From: Utricularia gibba
Lineage: Eukaryota > Streptophyta > Magnoliopsida > Lamiales > Lentibulariaceae
Reading direction: 5' to 3'
DNA length: 64,000 nt
Assembly (NCBI GenBank): GCA_002189035.1
Contig: CM007989.1
Span: 1,178,001-1,242,000 of the forward strand
Positions 24,723-36,992 of the stretch are shown one piece after another (position 1 is the first letter of the stretch; every line of letters begins with the position of its first letter). The notes beneath the pieces were generated by a model, which was given only the letters and a program-made list of their open reading frames with translations, was not told the origin of the DNA and ran no database searches. A program made the position numbers and the translations under genes.

Positions 24723-25718
24723 ATGGCGAACCAGAGCCGGAGCAACAAATCACGGGTTTGCTTCTCGTACGCTGCCTACGCCAAGAATTTGGTTGCTTAT
24801 CTACGTTCGTTGAGTATTTCGGTTGAAGTCGGGTTATCCGAGGAGGAGGTCGCCGCCGTGGAGGGTGCATTTGGGTTCGCATTTCCGCCCGACCTCCGGT
24901 GTATACTTCAAGAAGGTTTGCCTCTGGGGCCTGGATTTCCGAATTGGCGTTCTTCGTCAAAGGAGCAGCTTGAGATACAGATGAATCTGCCCATCTTGGG
25001 AATTTGCAGAAGGGTGTCGAGAAATATGTTCTGGGTTGATTCCTGGGGTAGGAGACCTGATGATGCTGATCAAGCAGCAACATTGGCTGAACAGTTTTTG
25101 AGGAAATCGCCGATACTAGTGCCGATTTTTCGGCATTTCTACATCCCCACTCTCCCCTGCGCTGCAGGGAACCCTGTTTTTCATGTGCACGGTGGGGTGG
25201 TTAGGCTGTGGAGCTTCGACATCGGAGGCTTTTTTCACGAGATTGAATTCAGAGAAAGTGGTAAGAGTGAAGGTGCAGTTTCTAGGAAGATAAGAGCGAG
25301 CGAGGAACATGATTTCCCAGCACCACCGTGGGTGGCGACGGTGGATCGCAGAGTGGAGTTCTGGACTGATGTGGCGGAGAGGAGAGAGAACACGGCAGCA
25401 GTTGGGGAGTGGGCAGGGGAACTCAGTGGCTTGCTGGAAGATATGTCACGGAGGCTGAGGGAGGGAGGTTGGAAGGAGAAGGACGTGAGGGAGATGATGA
25501 TGGACGACAGCGATGACACTGTTTATGAGGATAGCGGTGTCTGTATGTCACTTGATGCCGAGCCCTTAGGTTGGCGCTTTAGGAAGATGCACGGCAGATT
25601 AATGCATGCCGGCTGGCGCCGGGAAGACGTCGTCGACTCTCTTGGATTTTCGTTTGATTTTCACAGAGAAAAGAAGGGCGATAACAGTAGCAGCAGCAGC
25701 AGCCGCAGCAGCTTGTAA
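24723..25718 (+). CDS. SMI1/KNR4-like plant protein of unknown function
   Basis: Intronless, 331 residues from the ATG at 24723 (MANQSRSNK). The frame is open a little upstream but without an earlier ATG. The middle matches the plant family of Arabidopsis At3g50340/At5g67020: GLSEEEVAAVEGAFGFAFPP, DLRCILQEGLPLGPGFPNWR, then FWVDSWGRRP. This is the SMI1/KNR4 (SUKH) fold pattern, an acidic substrate-recognition domain that in yeast works in cell-wall signalling. The plant role is unknown, and function is not implied by the fold. The C-terminal half is rich in Glu/Asp and Arg and ends in a poly-Ser run (SSSSSSRSSL) encoded by AGC repeats. Confidence 0.82.
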   Translation: MANQSRSNKSRVCFSYAAYAKNLVAYLRSLSISVEVGLSEEEVAAVEGAFGFAFPPDLRCILQEGLPLGPGFPNWRSSSKEQLEIQMNLPILGICRRVSRNMFWVDSWGRRPDDADQAATLAEQFLRKSPILVPIFRHFYIPTLPCAAGNPVFHVHGGVVRLWSFDIGGFFHEIEFRESGKSEGAVSRKIRASEEHDFPAPPWVATVDRRVEFWTDVAERRENTAAVGEWAGELSGLLEDMSRRLREGGWKEKDVREMMMDDSDDTVYEDSGVCMSLDAEPLGWRFRKMHGRLMHAGWRREDVVDSLGFSFDFHREKKGDNSSSSSSRSSL

Positions 25719-25891
25719 ATTTTAATGGTTTTGTAAATGCAATACGAACTTCACACAAAAGACGACTTTTACAGATGATTTCCAGGATAAAGAATGATAC
25801 GCTTTTGAATCCAATAAGTGGAACTTCATCATTGTTGCTCTCTTAGATTTTCTTATCTGTAAGCTCATTTTCTTATCCCATTTTTTCTCCA

Positions 25892-26180
25892 TCACGGTTC
25901 TGAACCTTCGCGAATCTCAGTATGGTCTTCTTTGGTTTCCACACCATTGTTCCCTCTTTCAGAACCTTCATTTTCCAGATTCAAATCCTCCGTTCCTGAC
26001 CATCACCTTCTTTATTCGTGCTCTCTTCCTCCCTATTGTTGCTCTCCTCATCAAAAGCAGTCGTTGCTACTCGGGCCACTTGAACTTCCAGCTTGTTTCC
26101 ATCATCTGAGATCAGTTCTTCAGAATCTTCTGTCCTCAAAGAATGCCTCAGATCCTTGCGCCCAAATCTATTGTCCCAGA
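25892..26180 (-). pseudogene. Acidic coding-like stretch, broken frame, unidentified
   Basis: The minus strand reads FGRKDLRHSLRTEDSEELIS, DDGNKLEVQVARVATTAFDE, then ESNNREEESTNKEGDGQERR. After one missing base near 25985 it continues DLNLENEGSERGNNGVETKE to a stop at 25892. Composition and codon use look coding, with charged, acidic sequence. No start is visible; an AG before 26170 may be an acceptor. A possible donor at about 26632 and one at 26767 suggest a longer spliced transcript running left from near 26950. I do not recognise the family. Confidence 0.35.
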
Positions 26181-27726
26181 AACATTCTCCGAAAATTGAT
26201 TAAATTGGACAGCTGACTTCGTTTCAAAAGATAGCTGCAATTGATAAAACAGCCAGATTCCTACGACATGGAATACACTTAGCTACAGAACATGCTTCAG
26301 CCTAAGCCCTTGATTCCCCTCATTCACAAAAAAGAAGCATCAAATGCCAACCTCAACAGGGTAAATTGTCATCGGCCTAGTCTGTGTTCCAGTTTGACAA
26401 AATCCCAGAACAATTGTTCCCTAGTTTCGTCCACTCCATTTCTTCTTACAGCACTTACTGTTGATCATCAAAAGTATTCAATTCAATTCAATTCTCACAT
26501 AACTAACCAACATCAAAGCAAAGAATTATCCACACTCCACATCCATTCCATACATCACTTAGATCTAAAACAGAAACTTCAATCAATCGGAGAGTCAAAT
26601 AAAACGCAGTGTAATCGAGCGAGGAACTCACCAGGTCTCCGCATTCAAAAATATAACCGAAACATCATCGAATCTGAACTTGTTGATCCAATCAATAATA
26701 CAGCCAAACAGAGGTCTTGCGTAAAACCCAAAAGAAAGGTAGATCGAGGAAGTTAAAGCATCATACCTCCAAAACCGAGGACCTCAGAATGCAAGGTACA
26801 TTTGCAATTAAAGATTCGATCTTGGATGAGGTAAACATGTGGGTTTTGTGGGCAAGATGTAGAAATCCCAAAATCTCAACAAAAGTTTCGTAACGATGCC
26901 GCAGTAAGAGGAAACAAGAAAAAAAGACAGACATGAGTGGAAACGATGGTGACGATTCTCAAGAAACCCGTTGTCTTCAAAAACAATTGGACTGATAGTA
27001 ATGTATATTTGATGTTTTAAAAATACGAATATTTTATAAAATAATTATGGAAAAAGTATTATAAACTTTTATTTTATACGAGTTCTGCTGATCAAAGCAA
27101 GTTCAATTTTTTTCATATTTCTCATTTATTTTTTTTTCAATTTTTACATATTTCATTTTTTTTAATTTCACTTCTTCATAGATGCAATAATAATAAAAAA
27201 TACGATAAAATATATACAGTAACAAAAAATAATGACGTATTATTATAAAAAATACAAATTTCTATTGCAAAACTATGACATAATATCTATAAGTTAAAAT
27301 ATAAAAAATAGAATTAAAAAAAACAAATTATTATAAATAAAATTATTTTCTACAATCACATCTCGGTCAAATAATGTAGTGTAATTAGGACTTGGGCGAA
27401 ACGTCACCTTCATATTCCCTACTCCCTGCCTGCTTGTTCGGACACGTCATCGTGTTGCCCAGCTAGGACTTATAGAAAAAAGGCGATTGGTTGAGCGACC
27501 TAAGCGGGGCCCAGTCATTAAATAAAATCGAGGGCCGATAATTAATGAGAGCTTGATGGATTGGAGGGTCCTTATGCCGCCACGTTATCTGATTTAAGCA
27601 TGGGCCGTACCCAATTAGAGAGACACTTACCCACTTCAGGCCCACATTACCCACAATTTATGTTCCCCAATACAAACCATGTTTCATTTAATTGTTCATA
27701 TTTATAACGTTTAAAAATAACAATGA

Positions 27727-27744
27727 ATATATATATATATATAT
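27727..27744. repeat. (AT)9 microsatellite
   Basis: Uninterrupted AT dinucleotides in AT-rich intergenic DNA. Confidence 0.85.
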
Positions 27745-29309
27745 CAAGCATTAGAAATTTACTTCAAATATATTTAATTTTGGCAATATTGTGCTGGTAA
27801 TTTAATTTTACAAAATAACGTATTATTTAACCATAAAAAGAAACATTTATTTACAATAAAAAAATATTCGAAAACGTATAATTTATAAGCTATCAATAAA
27901 TACGAAAAAAATAACAGTTGATATGAATAAATAACTAGGACCAGTTTTTATAAAATTTTGTAACTATATCTAGTTATAACTAATTATCTTATTTAATTTT
28001 TTTTAATGATAAATAGTACAGATTGAAATAAACTCTCCTTAATAGGATTAAGTAAAGCTTTTTCAACTCTCTTTTTATTTAAATTCATTTAACAAACACA
28101 ACCTGATTTATAACTATTACTTTAAACCCTGCTCACTCCATCAACAAAAAAAAATTCATCCCATAAATCTATAATTTTGGATCCATGAAATGAATCTCCA
28201 TAAAGCCAAAGTTTTATTTTTAAAAGTACAAAGATTTAGAAATCCTTATTATTATTTTAAAAAAATTGTAATGAAAACTTCTATTTTATGGGAAGTAATT
28301 TTTTTTCCAGAATATAATTAATCATATTCAAAGATTTACTTTGGACCATTAACTGAATTTGGAGACATCCGAGAGTCAATGGCAAGCAGCACAGTTGCAG
28401 GGAGGCATTTGTCAACTAAAAAATAACGCCTCCGACACGCCAAGTGCGGCGTAGGGGCTCATACAACTTGAAATCCGCTGTCATGTCCGAATACCAGCGT
28501 CGTCCGCCACCGACACTCCCAGAAACCGAGCATACCCAATGAACTCTTACTCCAATGGTAAACGGCGTTTCTGCGTTTGCTGAGTTTCAGGCGCCCTTTA
28601 AAGCCCAGAAATTTGGGGTTTCCGAGCGCTGCTGTGGAAACGGAGCTCCAGTTCTCTGTATATGGTCTCTCCTGTCGGCCGTGGCTTGCAGTCGACGTCG
28701 GCTTCGTTGGCATGTGCTCCAACATCCAATTGGATCAAATGGGTGCAGTCGTAAATGAGCAACCAAAGTAGCTCAGAGAAAATATCCACATGCAGTTAGT
28801 TGTTGGCGTATCCTGCTGGCTAGCTATCTGCCCGCATCTTGGTTTATTAAACCTGCTTTTGAATTCTCTAAACGCCATTCATGGAGATGGCCCAATTTTA
28901 AAATGTAAATAGACACATGCAAGGCAATGATGAAGATAGACTCCATGCCACATAAAGTAAAGAAATAACAGAGAAAGAGAAAGAGAGAGAGATCCATTAA
29001 AATATGTTGTCTTGTCTGCGAGTTCCAACCAAGATCCGAAGTGGTCTATGTCGAATTATGGAGAGGTGGTTAATTTAGCCTTTGGAAATAATCATGATTA
29101 TAAGCAACGTGAATTTGAGCAAATACCCAGTAAGACAGCAGTTGCGGATAAGGAAGTGAGTGAGATGCGGGCGAGGACGATGGTGTTAAAAAGCACTAAG
29201 ACTGAGGTTGATGTTAGAGAGGGATTGCGGGTCCGGTGACGGCTTTTCATTAGCTGTACTCGGAAGGTGCATTCCATCCCCATCTTCGTCAATCGCCTCC
29301 CCGTCTGCA

Positions 29310-29317
29310 TATAAATA
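29310..29317 (+). promoter_or_regulatory. TATA box of the XTH gene
   Basis: TATAAATA lies 38 bp upstream of the ATG at 29355, implying a very short 5' UTR. Confidence 0.6.
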
Positions 29318-29354
29318 ACTAACCGTCGTCGTCCTTCCCAGCACCCCACTACCC

Positions 29355-30437
29355 ATGGCTCTTCCGCCTCTTGCTTCTCTGGGACTCCTCCTCTGTTTGC
29401 TTGCCGCCTGCGTTTCCGGCCGCCCCACCACATTCTACGGCGACTTTCATGTCTCCTGGGCCGATACCCATGTCCGCCAGTTCAACGGCGGACGCTCCGT
29501 TCAGCTGGTCCTGGACCGCAGCTCAGGTCAGCAGTGAACGGTACTACTCACTGGCTTCTGTACTTTTTGCGTAATTGTATCCAAACCTCTTTCCTTCAGG
29601 ATGCGGGTTTGCTTCCAAGAACAAGTACTTGTTTGGAAAAGTAAGCATGAACATTAAGTTGGTCCCGGGTGACTCCGCGGGGACAGTTGCTGCATTTTAC
29701 GTAAGTTTTTATTCAGCAGCAAAGAAAAAACATCTTCATTTGTCTGAATTGTTCCTTTGCGGTGGACAGCTGATGTCCGACAGTTTTGGAGTTCGTGACG
29801 AGCTGGATTTCGAGTTCTTGGGTAACCGTTCCGGTCAGCCATACACCGTCCAAACTAACGTATACGCCAATGGGAAAGGAGACCGTGAGCAGAGGATCAA
29901 TCTCTGGTTCGATCCCTCAAAGGATTTCCACAAGTACTCCATTCTATGGAATCATTATCAAATCGTGTAAGAATAGTTACACATTTTTTTTTCCTATTTC
30001 ATGGGAAAAACACTTCTTATGCCCAGGCTTAACATCCTTGGAGCAGGTTCTATGTGGACGACGTTCCGGTTCGGGTGTACAAAAACAACGAAGGAAAAGG
30101 AGTCCCGTTCCCGAAATTCCAGCCAATGGGGATCTACTCCACTCTTTGGGAAGCCGATGACTGGGCCACGAGAGGAGGTTTAGAGAAAATAGACTGGTCG
30201 AAGGCTCCATTCTACGCCTACTACTCCGATTTCGATATCGAGGGTTGCCCGGTTCCGGGGCCGGCGCAATGCCCGTCGTACGGTGGTAATTGGTGGGAGG
30301 CGGCGGCGTACCGCCAGCTCAGCGGGGTGGAGCTAGAACGGTACACATGGGTAAGAACGAATCACATGATATATGACTACTGCGCCGATAAACAAAGGTT
30401 CCATGCCGTGCCGACGGAGTGCTTCGCCGGAATATGA
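29355..30437 (+). CDS. XTH: Xyloglucan endotransglucosylase/hydrolase, XTH6/7 type
   Basis: Cuts and religates xyloglucan in the cell wall (GH16). Exons 29355-29526, 29600-29700, 29770-29966 and 30047-30437 join in phase to 286 residues. Residues 1-22 are a signal peptide ending AACVSG. The GH16 core has [18 protein letters not shown], then the catalytic motif DELDFEFLG (nucleophile and acid/base Glu) followed at once by the N-glycosylation site NRS, usual for XTHs. [20 protein letters not shown] and the Cys-rich XET C-terminal extension ([20 protein letters not shown]) are present. RDELDFEF, with Leu instead of the common Ile, and an intron just before it are features of the XTH6/7 subgroup. 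It should be a secreted transglucosylase. Confidence 0.94.
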
Positions 30438-31466
30438 TCGTCGGTGGCGCTGCAATGGGGTATATATTTATATAAATACGTGATTTCCTACTTGTCCAAT
30501 CAAAACTCTCCACCTAATCATTCACCTTCTTCCTTCTACATTCAACTTATTATCCTAAAAAAATATCTTTTTTATTTTTATAATAATTTTAATTAATTTT
30601 CATTTAATTTATTATAAAAATAAAATTGACGGAAATCATAAATAAAGTTAAAAATGAGTTGAAATCTATATTATTAAATGATTTTTATATTATTTTCCCA
30701 AACAATTAAAATAGAAATATGTGAATTTGTGCAATCAAGAGTCACGTGTGCAGTGTAATTTTGTGGATATTCACTCACGTGTCAGTAAATGGCTGTGGTA
30801 CATGTGTCAGCGAAGGTGTATCTTGTTTTATTCTTATCCCACAACTAGATCCGGTCTAAGGCTAAGCCCATCTGTACGAGAGCACAATCACAACGCTGGG
30901 CCCAAACAGAGCCCATGTAATTAAGAATGGGCCCAGTAATACAAAAGTTAGTTGTGTTTAGTTTTTTCATATTAAAAACCTTTTTTAAAAAAGGTATTAT
31001 GAATATATATTTTTGAAAATTATAAACGTTTCTAAATTTCTAATTTTTAATAATAAAAATCACTAATACTTAATCATAAATATTTTTTTAGAAATAGAAA
31101 TCATTTCAAGTGAATTATTTATCGCAAATAATTTTTATTTTCTAGCAAATATACTGACTGTACAAATCAATATTAAACACATTAGTTATCTCATACCTGT
31201 TGCTAAATTGTGGGGTTAATGTCGCAATCACGTCATCAAAATTTATCGCGGGATTAATTCCCTTAATTGGCGTTGGTGAAACGATATAATGGACTAAACG
31301 GCGTCGTATTGTGGAGTAGCAGTAAGCGTGTCGAGTGCAACTTTACTTTCAAAAATAGTCAGTTTGCTCCACCGAAACCCAGACTCGGGACGAAAAAAGG
31401 CATCATTCCAGAGATTCTGAGGTTGAAGCGTGATCGAATAATGCGTTTGTAGCTCTGGATCATTCT
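30438..31466. other. Intergenic region
   Basis: 3' flank of XTH and promoter of CRWN4. AT-rich at 30540-30720 and 30960-31200; no gene recognised. Confidence 0.45.
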
Positions 31467-34400
31467 ATGAAGAGCCCAGTTCCGTGGCCGGAGAATCGGA
31501 TGTCGAGTCCCGTAAATGGTGCACTTGCGCTGTCGCCGAATTCTGGTTCGGCTAGGGTTTTGAAAACCCCTTTAACCGATGAAGCTATGTGGAAACGGTT
31601 GGGGGAAGTGGGTCTCGATGAAGAGTCAATCAAACGCAGAGATAAAGCTGCCCTGATCGCGTATATCGCGAAACTGGAATCTGAGGTGTTTTATTTACCG
31701 TCTCTTTATTGAATTTTTTGTGCAAGTGGGTATTTTGACGATTTCATGCACTTTCAGTTGTCTTGTTGCTTAAGTGTGCATTCAGCTGCTACTGTTCTTT
31801 AGTAATTATAGCTGGGTGGGTTGCATCAGATAGTTGAGCACCAACACCAGATGGGGCTTCTCATTTTGGAAAGAAAGGATTGGCTGTCCAAGTACGAGGA
31901 AGCTAAAATAGAAGCTGCCACGGCTGTACTAAACTTGAAGAAGAAATGTGCTTCTGATGCTAGTGATGTTGTTGAAGCACGAAAACGGGAGGATAGTTTG
32001 AAGAAGGCACTCGGGGTTGAGAAAGAATGTGTTAAGAATGTAATACTCTTTTTTACTCTGCAATGTTGTTTCTGATTATCATCGCAATACATGTTCTCAT
32101 TGCTGAGCCTTTCCAGCTTGAAAAAACATTGCATGAGATTCGGGCTGAGTATGCTGAGATAAAGTTTTCGGCTGAAAATAAGCTGAATGAGGCAAGGAAA
32201 ATGGTAGACGATGCATCGTTGAGATGCTCAAACGCAGAGGAGAAAATGCGTGCTGCTGAATCTCTGGAAGCTGAGGCTAGTCGTTATCACCGTGCAGCAG
32301 AAAGAAAGTTGCATGAAGTAGAAGAACGTGAAGACAATTTACGGAGACGTATTGTGTCTTCTAAGTTTGAGTATGCTCATAGTCCTTACTTTCTGGTTTC
32401 CTTCTTTTTCTCAGTTCACATGATCTATATTCTCAAGCAAGATGGATATCTGTGGTTTGCGAGTAAGGTTTATAGATTCTGGAGCCTCTTTTATGAATTT
32501 CGACCCTAATATTGCTTGTCAAATAATGTATCGTTTTAGTTACAGTTGAACCTGTTTTATTTGCCACAATACCTGATGTTGCGTATTCTAGTTTTGATGC
32601 TAAAGAGCGGGAGATTCAACTTGAGAGGGAAGCACTCTCCGAAAAGCAAAGAGTTCTGCAGCAGACACAAGAAAGGTTGATGGATACTCAAGCTCTGCTG
32701 AATCAGAGAGAAGATTATGTTTTTAACAAAACGCAAGAACTGAAGAACTCTGAGGAAGAACTGGAGGTCCAAAAGTCGAGCCTTCATAAAGACCGTGCAA
32801 CACTTAATGAAGAAAAGGTGATGCTGGAGATGAAGAGTAGGTCTTTGAGTGCAAGGGAGGAGGTAAGCTTATGGGTTCATTTCGTTTTTTTAATCCCAAC
32901 GTAGTTTTCTATTCCAAAATTTTTTCTTTTGGTAGTTTTTGGTATCCATCTACGCATATTTTGTTTTCTAGGCTGTTATTCAAAGAGAGCGTGATCTGCT
33001 GAAAAAGGAGGAAGAGTTGCATTTGTTGCAGGCTGAGATTGCAAGTAAAGAAAACGTAAGTCAACGCTTTTGGGTGAAAGGAATCAACAATATGAGCATT
33101 TTTCCCTTCCGGCGGGCCATGTTTTAAAATTATTTTTCTGTTTTTACAAACTTACAGGATACTATGCAGCAAGCAGTTTCTGATCATGAAGCCACCATGA
33201 CAATGAAAAGCGCTGCATTGGATGCAGAAGTAGAGGCAAAGCTCAAATTGCTAGAGGATGAAAGCATTTCCAGGAGACGCGCCTGGGAACTAAGAGAACT
33301 GGATATCAAACAACAGGAAGATATTATTAAAGAAAGAGAACGAGAATTGGATGCTAAATCGAGGCATCTGAAGGAGATGCAGAAAGATGTTGAAGGCAAG
33401 CTAATTTTAATAGAAGAGAAAGAAAAGAATCTTTTGGTAGCAGAAGATGAGTTGGAGTCAAAGAAAAAAACCCTCGAGCTAGAAAAGCAAACAGTCGGTG
33501 CAATGAAGGGTGACGTCCAGAAAATGTCCGACCTGCTGTTGGAAAAGCAAAGGGATATGAATGATGCGTTAGAGAAATTGGAGACACTGCGGAGTGAGTC
33601 GGAAGACTTACCTGACCTTGAAGTGAGACTTAAGCAAGAGATTGACTTTGTTAATGCACAGAAACAGGCACTTGAGGCAGAGGCAGAACGCTTGAATTCA
33701 GAGAAAGCGAAATTTGAAACTGAGTGGGAATCACTTGATGAGAAACGAGAAGAGCTGGCTAAAGAGGCACAGCTGATTGCTGAGGGGAAGATGGCTGCTG
33801 CCAATTTTCTGAGAGAGGAAAGAGAGAGCTTGAAACAAGAGAAGGAAGCTATGAGAGAGCATTACAAAAGGGACCTTGACTCACTGGACCATGATCGACA
33901 GGTATTCATGACTGAATTTGAACAAGAACGCACTGAATGGTTCGCCAAGATTCAGAAAGAACGCTCAGATTTCTTGAGTGACATTGAGATGAGGAAAAGG
34001 GAACTTGAGAACTGTATCGAGAAGAGGCGTGAAGAAATAGAGCATTACCTTCAAGAAAGAGAGCGGGAAATCGAAGAAAAGAAAACGAAAGAACTTGATG
34101 ACATCAATGCACTCAAGGAAAGAGTTCGTTGGGAGCTAGAACACGTGGAATCTGAAACGAAGAAGCTTGAAGCTGAAAGAGTAGCAATCAATTTGGATCG
34201 TGAGAAAAGAGATCAGGAGTGGGCTGAGCTGAACATCTCAATCGAAGAGCTTAAGCTGCAAAGAGAAAAATTAGAGAAACAAAGAGAATCACTGAGAGCT
34301 GATAGAGAAGAGCTACTTGCCCACATTGAAACCTTAAAGAAACTGGAGGATCTGAAGGGAAAACTGGATGCAGTCGATGTGATTGAAATGTTCAAGGCCA

Positions 34401-35033
34401 ATTTGCTGGCCACTGAGCAGTTAATTTCTCCAAAAAGTGCTGTGAATCAGTCACAAGAAGAGGCCTTGCTTCAGAATGAAAATGCTGGCACTGGTCTTGG
34501 CTCTGATGCATCAAATGTGAAAGCTTCTGACAAGCCTTCCTTGCTTGCTAGCCCTTTTTTGTCGGTGAAGCGGTGGGCTAATTCACTGCTGGAATCAAGA
34601 GAGGTTAAGCGAAGAAGAAAAGAAGATGATGCTTCATCTCAGGAATCTGAAGACACCACTCCCAGGTACCCTCTAACGGCTTCTTTAGTGGTGGCGACTC
34701 ATTGTGGTTATCTGACAATCTACATGTATGCTATTGTAAAGTAACCTGGTTCTGTCCTTCATGCAGTGACGTACCCAAGACCGAAGAGGAGGCTATCCCG
34801 GTCAATGAACCTTCAGTTCGTGCAGGGACAACAACTGTTACAGAAAAAATCATCACAATTGAAGAAACAAAAACCACCACCATAGTTGATGAACTTGAGG
34901 TACACATTACTTCTTCTACCATCATTTGTCACAGGCACAATGCTCCTGCCCTTCCCTTGGTCTCATTTCCCTTCCAACTCAATAACTGCAGTATGAAAAT
35001 GGAGACCTTGAGAGTAAAGCAGACGATCAATGA
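31467..35033 (+). CDS. CRWN4: CROWDED NUCLEI 4-type lamin-like coiled-coil protein
   Basis: Eight exons join in phase to 906 residues: 31467-31685, 31830-32039, 32117-32370, 32592-32862, 32972-33055, 33158-34665, 34767-34899 and 34992-35033. The N-terminus has LTDEAMWKRLGEVGLDEESI and the block DKAALIAYIAKLESE, diagnostic of NMCP/CRWN proteins. Nearly all of exons 2-6 is heptad coiled coil, for example SRRRAWELRELDIKQQEDII and FLREERESLKQEKEAMREHY, and contains RERADFL-like ERSDFLSDIEMRKRELE. The tail has SVKRWANSLL and a basic nuclear signal, VKRRRKEDD. CRWN proteins line the plant nuclear envelope and set nuclear size and chromocentre organisation. CRWN4 is its own clade; the short tail without the acidic C-terminal motif of CRWN1-3 fits it. 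The last coding exon is only 14 codons. Confidence 0.93.
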
Positions 35034-36574
35034 AAAGATGGATGCATTAGAGCAGAGTAGACTTAGCCGGTATTCGATGTTTGTGATTAGCGGTTCCCCT
35101 GTGTGTCATTCTCTCCACTTATTTGGCTTCTGAGTTGCCTTTGTCTTGCCCTTCCTCCCAAAAAAAAAAAGCTAACTTTTTTTCTAACCAGGATGATCGC
35201 TTTGGTTGACAGTAGTGGTTGGTGTTCTCTGTGAACTACTGTGTGTCACTCCAATTTTAAAATACCTTGTGACCTCCCCCTTCTTATTCACCAACTTCCC
35301 TCCTAAGGAGTTAAAACATAAAAAACAATGGGCATTTATTGCACACTAATATTCGATATTTTTGTCTACTTTGCAATAAAAAAATTTGTCTATTTATATA
35401 CATATCTTAGATTAGGTTATGCATGTCATATTAAATTTTAATACCTGAAAATAGAATAATAATACCTTGCCTATTACGTTATAATCATATGTTCTTTGAA
35501 TTTTACTTGAAACGAGTTCTATTTTTTATTGAATATAAATGAATTACATTAAAATAAATAATACTACATCAAGAAACTGAATAGATCATGATGACGCAAT
35601 AGGGTATATAAAAAAATATACATTATTAATAATTGATTGAATTTAATATTTTATAATGTGATATATATTTATTATATATTTGAATCTTATTTCTGTTTTA
35701 TCGAATTCTTAATTTCAATATGATATTAAATATGTATTATGGTACGATATATGTGGTTAAGATGGATTTTGTATTGATTTAAATTTTGATTAAAAAAATC
35801 AAAAAATACATTGCGATTAGAGAATACAATTAAATTGACATATGATTTAAGGAATACATATAATCACACACACACAAATAGCTATGAAAAAATAAAATAT
35901 AAATTAAAAGTTGCGGCTCAATCACATGACATATATTATTGCCCATTTTCATTGTCACATTATTTAATATTGTCGAGAAGAAATTAAGTTACTATATTTT
36001 AAATATACATTAAATTCTACACATCTCAACTTCCAACGGCATTGAACGGGTCTTTAGCCATTAACCAGCCTAGCCATATCGAATGTGTTGTCCAGACACG
36101 GTTTTTTCTCTGGTTCACATACGATACCAATAAATGGACAAGTCGCACATCTATTTCAGTTACTCAAAATATCATTACAAATCAATCGCCAATGATGCCG
36201 AGGTTTCTTCCCCTTTGTATTTGATAATCTTGTTTTAAACACATATGTATCCAGAATTAAAATGTATTTATAGACGTGTTATTTAATATAAGTGTGATTT
36301 ATTAAACGAGTTTATGTTCTTTTTATCAATATATTTGCTAAAAATATTATCTTTTTATTGACAGTGTGTTGAAGAGGGTAAAATGGTAAAATGCGCTAAC
36401 ATTTCGGAAGTTTTATTCTGTATGATTATAAGATTTGCAGGGGAGGAGAATTAAACTTTACCTTTTTACCCCTAGGGCATGGAATTTTACTGCGTATTTA
36501 CTCCCTCCACGTCCTCTATCTTATCTTATTTAAACACCCTTCCCCTCTCCTCCAAATGCCACTCTCTCAAAATC
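35034..36574. other. AT-rich intergenic region
   Basis: Around 35620-35710 is a stretch resembling the centre of the 9.4-kb hairpin (GATTGAAT-TAATATTTT then TTTATTATATATTT). The last 150 bp are the PSK promoter. No gene was seen. Confidence 0.4.
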
Positions 36575-36992
36575 ATGTACAAGTTTTTCCTTCTCTTGTT
36601 GCTCCTCTCCTCCGCTGCCGTGTCCGCCCCGACACGTGATGCCGGACACGAGGTCAGTCATCATCATCCTTTTCCCCTCCTTAAACCAAACATGCTATAT
36701 AAGAAGTTTGCGCATACCATTAAACGCAGGGTTTAGATTCTCCACATCATTAGAATTCGAACGATACAACGCATGTTTTGGCGTGACCTATCAGTTTAAA
36801 CGTGATATGGATTTAGGGTTTTCATGTATCCTGTTTTTTTGGTTGCCATTTCCGGGGATATACCAGGTGTGGACGGAGCCCTCCACGGCGGAGAACGGCT
36901 GCCGGGGAATCTCTGAGGACGAGTGCTTGGTGAAGGCAACGCTAGCTGCCCACACCGACTACATCTACACTCAATCACTTCCCATGCCGTAG
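36575..36992 (+). CDS. PSK: Phytosulfokine precursor
   Basis: Encodes the secreted growth peptide phytosulfokine. Exons 36575-36652 and 36867-36992 join in phase to a 67-residue preproprotein. Residues 1-18 (MYKFFLLLLLLSSAAVSA) form a signal peptide. Near the C-terminus comes the conserved Cys block ENGCRGISEDECLVKATLAA and then HTDYIYTQ, which contains the exact PSK pentapeptide YIYTQ. The preceding Asp is what tyrosylprotein sulfotransferase needs to sulfate both tyrosines. The mature peptide is released by subtilases and binds PSKR receptor kinases. An in-frame ATG at 36479 would give a 32-residue longer leader without a clear signal peptide, so the 36575 start is preferred. The gene is so short and split that simple ORF finding misses it. 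Confidence 0.95.

Larger units (their letters stand above)
26181..29354. other. Mostly gene-free region
   Basis: 26181-26950 may be upstream exons and introns of the acidic minus-strand unit. 27000-28370 is AT-rich, with an (AT)9 run at 27727-27744. 28380-28800 is GC-richer and has overlapping short open frames on both strands (a 67-codon one at 28555-28758), possibly a decayed gene; none is recognised. A GA-rich tract lies at 28970-28993. The end is the XTH promoter. Confidence 0.4.

Noticed and set aside
26292-26756. 154-codon plus-strand open frame
   Set aside because: Low-complexity Asn/His/Lys/Ser composition, no homology recognised, and it overlaps likely introns on the other strand.
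33184-33804. 206-codon open frame antisense to CRWN4
   Set aside because: Ser/Phe-rich mirror of the Glu/Lys-rich coiled-coil exon; a typical shadow of biased codons.
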